In this document: in pieces, positions 49,487-56,614 of the stretch
How the letters are laid out: each line of letters starts with the position of its first letter
Numbering within the stretch: position 1 is the first letter of the stretch
Origin: JAIVGV01 sp036389335
GTDB lineage: Bacteria; Acidobacteriota; Blastocatellia; Pyrinomonadales; Pyrinomonadaceae
Assembly (NCBI GenBank): GCA_036389335.1
Contig: DASVQC010000098.1
Span: 62,001-126,000, forward strand
Reading direction: 5' to 3'
Length of the DNA stretch: 64,000 nt
Made by a program: the position numbers and the translations under genes
The notes under the pieces: model-generated
What the model saw: the letters and a program-made list of their open reading frames with translations, nothing else
Databases searched by the model: none
What the model was told of the DNA's origin: nothing

Positions 49487-49822
49487 ATGAGCAGAGACAT
49501 TGACGCCGAGGAGGGGACGAGGAGCGAGGAGCGGCGCACGCACGACCGCTCGCGGCTCATCGTGGACGTGTTCTTCGACGGCGCGGACGCCACCGGGATC
49601 GCCAGCACGAAGGACATCAGCGTCGGCGGCCTCTACATGAACACGCAGAAGGAGCTGCCCGAGGGCGGGCTGCTCACGCTGCGGCTGCCGTTCCCAGAGG
49701 GCGACGTGGTCGTCAACGCCGAAGTCGTTTACAGCAACCCCGGTCGCGGCGTGGGCGTGAGCTTCCACGGGCTGAGCGAGCACGACCGCGCGACCATCGA
49801 GAGCGCCCTCGCGGACGGGTGA
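49487..49822 (+). CDS. PilZ-domain protein
   Basis: 111 residues, almost only the PilZ domain. The c-di-GMP contacts are visible: RTHDR (R-x3-R, about residue 18) and DISVGGLYM (D-x-S-x-x-G, about 42-48), so the protein should bind c-di-GMP. It ends with the overlap GTGA at the start of the next unknown gene and is 57 bases behind the ATP-grasp gene. A single-domain PilZ usually acts as an effector that touches a partner protein. The partner may be one of the adjacent ligases or the unknown protein, which would place the pathway under c-di-GMP control; not proven. Confidence 0.88.
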   Translation: MSRDIDAEEGTRSEERRTHDRSRLIVDVFFDGADATGIASTKDISVGGLYMNTQKELPEGGLLTLRLPFPEGDVVVNAEVVYSNPGRGVGVSFHGLSEHDRATIESALADG

Positions 49823-50364
49823 TTACGGGCGGGCAGGCGAGCGCGCCGCTCGCGTGGGCCGAACTCTCCGCGGCGGCGCGCGGCGCGCTCGCCGGCAGAC
49901 TCGCGGGGCTCTACGGGGCGGCGTCGGACGGGGCGGCCTTCGACGCGCTCGCGGTCGACAAGCAGCAGGCCCTTCTAATCTTCGCCGCGCGGCTCAGCCG
50001 CCTGAGGCTGTGGGCGCACGTCCGGCGCGTCACGAACGTCTACGGCGAGGGCGGCGTCGGCCTCGAATTCGAGGCGGCGCGCGGGTTCTCGAAGCGCCTG
50101 CGGCACAGCCCGCGGTTCACGGCGCGCTTCGCCGCGCACCGCGACACGGCGGAAGGTTTTTACGAGAAGGGACGCCGCGCCGCCGCGCTCCACCTGCTCC
50201 GCCCGCGCCCGCGCGCGCGTCTGTGGGCGGCGCACTTCGATCTCTACGCGCCGCTCGCGGGCCCCGCGAGCGCGCTGCGCCACCTCTGGCACGAGAAGCT
50301 GCGCGGGCGCACGCCCGACTGGCGAGAGATCGCCGCCGCGCTCGGTTGCGACGGGCGCGACTAG
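49819..50364 (+). CDS. Uncharacterised protein coupled to PilZ gene
   Basis: 181 residues. GTG start shares GTGA with the PilZ stop, so it is translated together with it. Mainly helical and basic: LAWAELSAAARGALAGRLAG, VDKQQALLIFAARLSRLRLW and FSKRLRHSPRFTARFAAHR, ending in RGRTPDWREIAAALGC. No signal peptide or membrane helix. I do not recognise a family. The tight coupling suggests that it could be the protein partner of the c-di-GMP receptor. Codon use matches its surroundings, so it is unlikely to be a chance reading frame. Confidence 0.65.
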   Translation: MITGGQASAPLAWAELSAAARGALAGRLAGLYGAASDGAAFDALAVDKQQALLIFAARLSRLRLWAHVRRVTNVYGEGGVGLEFEAARGFSKRLRHSPRFTARFAAHRDTAEGFYEKGRRAAALHLLRPRPRARLWAAHFDLYAPLAGPASALRHLWHEKLRGRTPDWREIAAALGCDGRD

Positions 50365-50465
50365 ACTGCTTGACTGATCCGTCGATATTTTGATCACGCG
50401 ACTGGGCGCGCCGGTGTCGGCGGTGGCGCGGGCCGGCGAGAGTAGTCGGGAGGGGGCGCGAACGC

Positions 50466-51575
50466 ATGGCGGACAAATACACGCTCGGCATCGAGGAGGA
50501 GTTTCAGATCGTCGATCCGGCGACGCGCGAGCTGAAGTCGCACGTCTCGGAGATGCTCGAAGAGGGGAGGATGCTCCTCGGCGAGCAGGTCAAGCCGGAG
50601 ATGATCCAGTCGCAGGTCGAGGTCGGCACGGGGATTTGCCGCAACATCGAGGAGGCGCGGGCCGACATCACGAACCTCAGGGCAATCGTCTCCGGGCTCG
50701 CGCGCAAGAACGGGCTCGCCATCGTCGCCGCCTCCACGCACCCGATCTCGAAGTGGACCGACCAGCAGATTTTCGACGACCCGCACTACATGCTGCTCAT
50801 CGAGGAGTTGCAGATGGTGGCGCGCTCGCTCCTCATCTTCGGGCTCCACGTCCACGTCGGCATCGAGGATCGCGAGCGGCAGATTCACATCATGAACGCG
50901 GCGCGCTACTTCCTCCCGCACGTGCTCGCGCTCACCACCTCTTCGCCCTTCTGGCTCGGCGTCAACAGCGGCCTGAAGTCGTACCGCTCCGAGGTCTTCA
51001 AGAAGTTCCCGCGCACGGACATCCCCGATCACTTCGGCTCGTACACCGCGTTCCAGCAGTACGTCCAGATGCTCTTGGACACCAACTCGATCAGCAACCC
51101 GAAGAAAATCTGGTGGGACGTGCGCCCGCACCCCTTCTTCCCGACGCTGGAGTTCCGCGTCTGCGACATCCCGACGAGGGTTGACGACACCGTCGCCATC
51201 GCCGGGCTCTTCCAGGCGATTGTCTGCAAGCTCGACCGGCTGATCGAGCGCAACCTCGGCTTCCGCCTCTACCGCCGGATGCTCATTCAGGAGAACAAGT
51301 GGCGCGCGGTGCGCTACGGGCTCGAAGGCAACATGATCGACTTCGGCAAGCAGAAGGAGGTGCCGACGCGCGACCTCATCCGCGAGCTGCTCGACTTCGT
51401 CGACGACGTGCTCGACGATCTCGGCTCGCGCAAGGAGGTCGAGCACGTCCACACGATCCTTGAGCGCGGGACGTCAGCCGACGATCAGTTGCGCGTCTTC
51501 GCCCAGACGAACGATCTCAAGGCCGTGGTCGATCAGTTGATCGTGAGGACGATTGAGAACGTGCCGGTGAAATGA
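50466..51575 (+). CDS. Carboxylate-amine ligase, YbdK/GCS2 type
   Basis: 369 residues. Belongs to the glutamate-cysteine ligase 2 family: N-terminal YTLGIEEEFQIVDP with the acidic metal-binding cluster, QSQVEVGTGICRN, ASTHPISKWTDQQIF, GLHVHVGIEDRE and WWDVRPHPFFPTLEFRVCD. The fold is that of glutamine-synthetase-like ligases, which couple a carboxylate to an amine with ATP through an acyl phosphate. YbdK has weak gamma-glutamylcysteine ligase activity; the real substrate in this family is often unknown. With the ATP-grasp protein 1 kb upstream there are two independent peptide-bond-forming enzymes in this locus. Converges on the amidotransferase gene. Confidence 0.93.
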   Translation: MADKYTLGIEEEFQIVDPATRELKSHVSEMLEEGRMLLGEQVKPEMIQSQVEVGTGICRNIEEARADITNLRAIVSGLARKNGLAIVAASTHPISKWTDQQIFDDPHYMLLIEELQMVARSLLIFGLHVHVGIEDRERQIHIMNAARYFLPHVLALTTSSPFWLGVNSGLKSYRSEVFKKFPRTDIPDHFGSYTAFQQYVQMLLDTNSISNPKKIWWDVRPHPFFPTLEFRVCDIPTRVDDTVAIAGLFQAIVCKLDRLIERNLGFRLYRRMLIQENKWRAVRYGLEGNMIDFGKQKEVPTRDLIRELLDFVDDVLDDLGSRKEVEHVHTILERGTSADDQLRVFAQTNDLKAVVDQLIVRTIENVPVK

Positions 51576-51676
51576 TCGGCGTCGGCACGCGCCGGCGGGC
51601 GGCAGGTAGCGGCCACGAAGCGACGGCAGGGGGTGGCCCGCGGTGGCGGGCCGGGCGCTGCGACCGTCGGCGCGCC

Positions 51677-52606
51677 TTAACCCCGCGGGTGTTCGAGCGC
51701 GAGTCGCAAAAAGTTCTCGAAGATGATGCGACCGTCGCGCGAGTCGTTGGGGTGCTCCCAGCGCGTGGCGCGGCGCTTGTCCCAGTCCTCGAAGGATTTT
51801 TCGAGGTGGTACTGGACGGTGTAGATGAGCTGGCCCCCGGCGCGCTTGACCATCATCTGGTTGCGGCAGAAGTAGGCGGTCGCGATGAGCTTGAAGCCCT
51901 CGGGCACGCGGTCGAGCTGCAACCCGTGGTTCTGCCAGACGCGCAGGATGCAGGCCTCGATGGTGTAGTCCTGCCAGATGCCGGAGTCGCGGCTGTCGAT
52001 GCCGGAAAAGATCGGGTCTTCGGAATCGACGATGCGGATGAAGCGGTACTGGTACTCGAAGGGGCGGCCCACGCGGTTCTCGTGCTGCTCGCGGTTGTCG
52101 AGCGTGAGGACGCGCGCGCCGAACCCGAGGCCGACGAGCTGGTGCCCGCCGCAGATGCCGAGCACGGGGGTGCGCGTCGCGCGGACGAAGCGCCCGAAGC
52201 CTTCGAGCATCTCCGGGTTGTAGTAGTCGAAGTCGCGCAGCGTGCCGCTCAGCACGATGGCGTCGGGCCGAAACTTCTCCGACGCCTCGGCGATCTCGGA
52301 GAAGTGCGCGACCTCCGTCTCGGGGTGGCGGACGAGGCGCGCGATGTTGTTGCGGATGTTGCCGAGGGCGAGCCCAGCGATCTCGCGCTCGCGCTTCAAG
52401 TTCGCCCCGGCGCGGCGGCCCCATTCGGCGCGCGCCACGTCGGAGATGTCGCGCTCGTCGCGCAGCAGATCGTCGACGACCAAGACGCGGACCGCCTCGA
52501 TGCGCTTCTCGATGGGCTCGTACTTGCAGTAGGCGCGCTGGTTGAAGGGGAAGGGTAGCGGCTCCGCTTGATCGATGGGCGCGTGCTCGTTGAACTCCTG
52601 CATCAT
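51677..52606 (-). CDS. Class I glutamine amidotransferase-like protein
   Basis: 309 residues. Contains the class I (GATase1) core: LGICGGHQLVGLGFG with the nucleophile Cys, and the His/Glu pair in VQYHLEKSF near residue 280 (the usual form is FHPE). An RVLVVDDLL segment and PDAIVLSGTLRDFDYYNPE precede the Cys motif. It may hydrolyse a gamma-glutamyl bond (as in PuuD-type enzymes) or supply ammonia to a partner. No ribosome-binding site lies before the ATG; TACAAT on the minus strand ends 7 bases upstream, so the mRNA may be leaderless. It faces the YbdK-like gene and could process its product. Confidence 0.85.
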   Translation of the reverse strand: MMQEFNEHAPIDQAEPLPFPFNQRAYCKYEPIEKRIEAVRVLVVDDLLRDERDISDVARAEWGRRAGANLKREREIAGLALGNIRNNIARLVRHPETEVAHFSEIAEASEKFRPDAIVLSGTLRDFDYYNPEMLEGFGRFVRATRTPVLGICGGHQLVGLGFGARVLTLDNREQHENRVGRPFEYQYRFIRIVDSEDPIFSGIDSRDSGIWQDYTIEACILRVWQNHGLQLDRVPEGFKLIATAYFCRNQMMVKRAGGQLIYTVQYHLEKSFEDWDKRRATRWEHPNDSRDGRIIFENFLRLALEHPRG

Positions 52607-52638
52607 TGACTAGATTGTAACCCGCCGCGCGCGAAAAA

Positions 52639-53220
52639 TCATGCGCGGCGGGCGGGCTTCGCCGCGCCGGGCTCGCGGTAGAGCCCCTGCTTCGTGTTCT
52701 GGTTGAAGCGCGGGACTGCCGCCCCCGCGCCCGCCCCCTCGACCCCGCGGCGCATCTCTTCGGAGAGGGCGCGCCGCAGGCGCGTGCGGAAACCCTTGTC
52801 GCGCCCCTCCGTGAGGTGGTCGGCGAGGAGCACGGCGCGCTGCCAGGAGGATTCGAGGTCGTCGGCGAGCCGCGAGATTTTCGTGATGTCGTAGGGGACT
52901 GCCACCTCGGCGCAGCCCGCGCGCGCGAAGACGGCGAGGTAGCGCGCCGTCGAAAGATCGGGGCACGACAAACGCCTGCGCCCGATCTTCAGCTCGACGC
53001 CGAGCAGCGTGTGCTGCACGCGCACCTGCGCCCCCTCCTTCGCCGCCGGGAGCAGGAACGAACGCGTCCGCAGCGTCCGCACGCGCTCCGCGTAGACGCG
53101 CGGCAGCCACTCTTCGCCGAGCGCCTCGCGCACCCGCGCGGCTATCGCTTCGAGCGACGGCGCGCGCCCGCGCCCCCCGCCCGACTCGACCGACGCCGAT
53201 TCAACACCCGCCTTCGTCAC
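52639..53220 (-). CDS. Uncharacterised protein
   Basis: 193 residues from the GTG at 53220; a TTG at 53250 would extend it into the palindromic repeat and is less likely. Mixed alpha/beta: IAARVREALGEEWLPRVYAE, VQHTLLGVELKIGRRRLSCP, DLSTARYLAVFARAGCAEVA and IPYDITKISRLADDL-like text (VPYDITKISRLADDL), then a basic C-terminus. No signal peptide, membrane helix or known catalytic motif. I do not recognise the family. It lies upstream of the amidotransferase gene on the same strand with a 32-base gap, which may mean a shared transcript. Confidence 0.6.
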   Translation of the reverse strand: MTKAGVESASVESGGGRGRAPSLEAIAARVREALGEEWLPRVYAERVRTLRTRSFLLPAAKEGAQVRVQHTLLGVELKIGRRRLSCPDLSTARYLAVFARAGCAEVAVPYDITKISRLADDLESSWQRAVLLADHLTEGRDKGFRTRLRRALSEEMRRGVEGAGAGAAVPRFNQNTKQGLYREPGAAKPARRA

Positions 53221-53241
53221 AACGCATACATACCCCAAAGA

Positions 53242-53360
53242 GCGTGACAAGTAAACCGTGACGGGTGACGGGGGCGATTAGCTGTCGGCTGTTAGCTGTT
53301 AGCAGGGCTAAAGGCTAACAGCTAATCGCTAACAGCTTCCTGTCACCTGTCACGGCTTTT
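53242..53360. repeat. Composite palindrome: family C nested in family D
   Basis: Outer family D words GCGTGACAAGTAAACCGTGA at 53242 and CCTGTCACCTGTCACGGC at 53339 enclose a family C palindrome (53278-53337: gctgtcggctgttagctgtt and ggctaacagctaatcgctaa). Lies between the unknown protein start and the nuoN stop, both minus strand. Confidence 0.85.
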
Positions 53361-54944
53361 GAGCTGGCTGACGACGGTTTGCGTGTTGCGGAGCGCGTCC
53401 ATGAGGCGACCGGGGAAGATGCCGAGGTAGAGGACGCCGAGGACGGTGAGGGCGAGCGCGACGGCGATGCTGGCCGGGACGCGCGGGCGCGCCCACTGGC
53501 TCGTGCGCTCGCGGAAGAACATCGAGACGACGAGGCGCAGGTAGTAGTAGGCGGAGATGGCCGTGTTGAGGACGCCGATGACGACGAGCCAGACGAGGCG
53601 CGAGCCCTGCTCGCCTTGCGCGAGCGCGGCGCGGAAGACGAAGACCTTGCCCATGAACCCGGCGGTGAGCGGCACGCCGAGCAGGCTCAGCAGGAAGAGC
53701 GAGAGCGTCAGCGAGAGCGCGGGCGCGAGGAAGCCGATGCCGTTGTAGTCCTCGATCTCCGTGCGCCGGTCGCCGCCGCGCGCGATGACGGTGACGACGG
53801 CGAACGCGCCGAGGTTCATCACCGCGTAGGCGAGCAGGTAGAAGATGACGGAGGCGATGGCCGCCTGCCGGTCGGAGGCGTCGGCGGTCGAGCCCGCCGC
53901 GACGAAGCCGACGAGCGCGTAGCCCGCGTGCGCGATGGACGAGTAGGCGAGCATCCGCTTGACGTTCGACTGGACGAGCGCGGCGAGGTTGCCGACCGTC
54001 ATCGTCAGGATCGCGATCACGAAGAGCGCGCCGAGCCACGCCGAGTGCAGTTGCGACGCGGCGGGCGCGGCGGCGACGAACGGGAAGGCGAAGAGGAAGA
54101 CGCGCATGAAGCCCGCGAACCCGGCGGCCTTCGGCCCCGCCGCCATGAAGGCCGTGACGGGGGTGGGCGCGCCCTCGTACACGTCCGGCGTCCAGACGTG
54201 GAAGGGCGCGGTCGCGATCTTGAAGGCGAAGCCGACGAGCATCATCGCCGCGCCCGCGTAGACGAGCGCCGAGTAGGGCAGGCGCGCCGGGTCGGCCACG
54301 CGCAGGGCGATCTCGTGGATGTTCGTCGTGCCCGCGCCGCCCGCGCCCGTCACCGTCCCGCCGTAGGTGAGCGCGATGCCGTAGAGGAGGAAGGCCGACG
54401 AGAACGAGCCGAGGACGAAGTATTTCATCGACGACTCGTTCGAGCGCAGGTCGGTGCGGCGGAAGCCCGCCATCACGTAGGTCGCTATAGAGAGCAGTTC
54501 GAGGCCGAGGAAGATGATCACGAGGTCGCCGCCCGACGCCATCAGCATCATCCCGGCGGTGGCGAACAAGAGCAGCGAATGAAACTCCCCGGCGGGCAGC
54601 CGCTCGCGCTCGACCCAGATCATCGAGACCAAGACGGTGAGCGCCGAGACGACGAGGAAGACGAGCGTGAAGGAGAGCCGCATCCGGTCGAGCACGATCA
54701 TCCCGTTGAACGCCTCGCGCGGCACGGGCGCGTCCCACAGCCAGAGGCACGCGGCTGCCGCCGCGCCGAGCCCCGCGAGCGAGAGCGCGCCCGTCGCCCA
54801 GCGCCGCCGCGTGCCGCCCGCGAAGGCGTCGACGAGCATGACGAGGACGCCCGCGACCGAGACGACGATCTCCGGCAGGACGAGCGTCAGGTTCACGTCG
54901 GGCGAGGGGGCCGAGAGCGTTTGGAATGCGAGACAGGGGTTCAT
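53343..54944 (-). CDS. nuoN: NADH-quinone oxidoreductase subunit N
   Basis: 533 residues from the ATG at 54944 (MNPCLAFQTLS), which leads into the first membrane helix; an open frame further upstream is unlikely. About 14 hydrophobic helices of the Mrp-antiporter-like family. Marker segments are SNESSMKYFVLGSFSSAFLL, FKIATAPFHVWTPDVYEGAP with the conserved Lys and His, and SNVKRMLAYSSIAHAGYALVG. Membrane arm of respiratory complex I, one of three proton-pumping subunits. The stop lies inside the right-hand part of a composite palindrome. Last gene of the nuo run; nuoM precedes by 83 bases. Confidence 0.95.
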   Translation of the reverse strand: MNPCLAFQTLSAPSPDVNLTLVLPEIVVSVAGVLVMLVDAFAGGTRRRWATGALSLAGLGAAAAACLWLWDAPVPREAFNGMIVLDRMRLSFTLVFLVVSALTVLVSMIWVERERLPAGEFHSLLLFATAGMMLMASGGDLVIIFLGLELLSIATYVMAGFRRTDLRSNESSMKYFVLGSFSSAFLLYGIALTYGGTVTGAGGAGTTNIHEIALRVADPARLPYSALVYAGAAMMLVGFAFKIATAPFHVWTPDVYEGAPTPVTAFMAAGPKAAGFAGFMRVFLFAFPFVAAAPAASQLHSAWLGALFVIAILTMTVGNLAALVQSNVKRMLAYSSIAHAGYALVGFVAAGSTADASDRQAAIASVIFYLLAYAVMNLGAFAVVTVIARGGDRRTEIEDYNGIGFLAPALSLTLSLFLLSLLGVPLTAGFMGKVFVFRAALAQGEQGSRLVWLVVIGVLNTAISAYYYLRLVVSMFFRERTSQWARPRVPASIAVALALTVLGVLYLGIFPGRLMDALRNTQTVVSQLKSRDR

Positions 54945-55027
54945 CGTGTTTGAAGAATACGCCGGGCCTGATAGCGAAGCTCCGTCAGCCGGGGCGGAGG
55001 GCGCGCGCACGCGCCCCGCGCGCACGG

Positions 55028-56608
55028 CTACTTTTTAACCTCCGCCGTCACCTCGCCGCCGCTCTCGGGGAGCACGCGCGCGCGCACCTGCCGCACGCTC
55101 TCTCTGGAGCGCGAGAGGAACGGGCGCGGGTAGACGCCCATGTAGATCATCAGCGCGACGAGCGGGATCAGTAGGCCGATCTCGCGCCAGCTCAAATCCC
55201 TCAGCCGCGCGTTGGCGCGTTTCGTGAGTCGCCCGAAGAGGACGCGCTGCAACATCCAGAGCATGTAGACCGCCGCCCAGATGACGCCCGTCGCGGCGAA
55301 CATCGTCACCACGCGCGGGTTCATCCAGCGCGCGAAAGTGAAGGGCGAAGTCCACGTGCCGAGCATGATCAGGAACTCGCCGACGAAGCCGTTCAAGAGC
55401 GGCAGGCCGATGGAGGAGAGCGACGCGAAGACGAACAGGGCGGCGAACCACGGCATCGGCTTGGAGAGCCCGCCGAAGTCGGAGATCTGTCGCGTGTGCC
55501 GCCGCTCGTAGATCATGCCGACGATCAGGAAGAGCGCGCCGGTCGAGACGCCGTGGTTCAGCATCTGGTAGAGCGCGCCCTGCATCCCGGCCTCGGTGAA
55601 CGAGAAGACGCCGAGCATGACGAAGCCCATGTGGCTCACCGAAGAGTAGGCGACGAGCCGCTTCATGTCGGGCTGCACCATCGCGACGAGCGCGCCGTAG
55701 ATGATGCCGACCGTCGCGAGCACGACGACGTAGGGCGCGAAGGCGCGCGCCGCGTCGGGGAAGAGCGCGAGGTTGAAGCGCATGAAGCCGTAGGTGCCCA
55801 TCTTCAGGAGCACGCCCGCGAGGATGACCGACCCGGCGGTCGGCGCTTCCGTGTGAGCGTCGGGCAGCCACGTGTGGAAGGGGAAGAGCGGCACCTTGAT
55901 CGCGAAGGCGAGCCCGAAAGCGAGGAAGAGCAAAAACTGTTCGGGGCGCGGGCCGAGGCGGAGCGCGCCGCTGCGCATCGCGTCGAGCAGCAGCACGTAG
56001 TCGAACGTGCCCTGCCCGCCGCCCGCCTGCGCCGCGTAGAGGAAGTAGAGCGCGATGATGCCGACGAGCATCAGGAGCGATCCGACCGCCGTGTAGATGA
56101 AGAACTTGACCGCCGCGTAGACCCTGCGCTCGCCGCCCCAGACGCCGATCAGGAAGAACATCGGCACGAGCGACGCCTCGAAGAAGAGGTAGAAGACCAG
56201 CAGATCGAGCGACGCGAAGACGCCGATCATCGCGCCTTCGAGGAACAGGAGCGAGGCGTAGAAGGCGAGCGGCCTTTTCTCGACCGCGTGCCAGCTCGAC
56301 AGGATCGAGACGGGCACCAAGAGCGTCGTCAGCAGCACGAGCCACAAACTGATGCCGTCCACGCCGACGTGGTAGCGCGCGCCTATCGCCCCGATCCAGT
56401 TCACGTCCTGCACGAAGCCGAAGCCGGCGGCGGACGCGCCGCCGCCGCCGAGCAGCAGGAGCGAGGCGAGGAACGTGGCGGTCGAGATGGCGAGCGCGAT
56501 CCAGCGGTAGTGCGTCTCGCGGCGGTAGGGCGCGAAGGCGTGCGCGGCGAGCGCGACCGAGCCGAGGAGCGGGAGCAGGATCAGGATCGTGAGCAAATAG
56601 TTCTGCAT
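55028..56608 (-). CDS. nuoM: NADH-quinone oxidoreductase subunit M
   Basis: 526 residues, standard length. Antiporter-like membrane subunit of complex I. Segments that identify it: YHVGVDGISLWLVLLTTLLV, FFEASLVPMFFLIGVWGGE, FAIKVPLFPFHTWLPDAHTE with essential Lys and His, and PDMKRLVAYSSVSHMGFVML. The key Glu of the family is in FFEASLVPM. It starts 6 bases after the nuoL stop, so the genes are co-translated. The C-terminus has a short basic cytoplasmic tail (RQVRARVLPESGGEV). Confidence 0.95.
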   Translation of the reverse strand: MQNYLLTILILLPLLGSVALAAHAFAPYRRETHYRWIALAISTATFLASLLLLGGGGASAAGFGFVQDVNWIGAIGARYHVGVDGISLWLVLLTTLLVPVSILSSWHAVEKRPLAFYASLLFLEGAMIGVFASLDLLVFYLFFEASLVPMFFLIGVWGGERRVYAAVKFFIYTAVGSLLMLVGIIALYFLYAAQAGGGQGTFDYVLLLDAMRSGALRLGPRPEQFLLFLAFGLAFAIKVPLFPFHTWLPDAHTEAPTAGSVILAGVLLKMGTYGFMRFNLALFPDAARAFAPYVVVLATVGIIYGALVAMVQPDMKRLVAYSSVSHMGFVMLGVFSFTEAGMQGALYQMLNHGVSTGALFLIVGMIYERRHTRQISDFGGLSKPMPWFAALFVFASLSSIGLPLLNGFVGEFLIMLGTWTSPFTFARWMNPRVVTMFAATGVIWAAVYMLWMLQRVLFGRLTKRANARLRDLSWREIGLLIPLVALMIYMGVYPRPFLSRSRESVRQVRARVLPESGGEVTAEVKK

Positions 56609-56614
56609 CGACAG

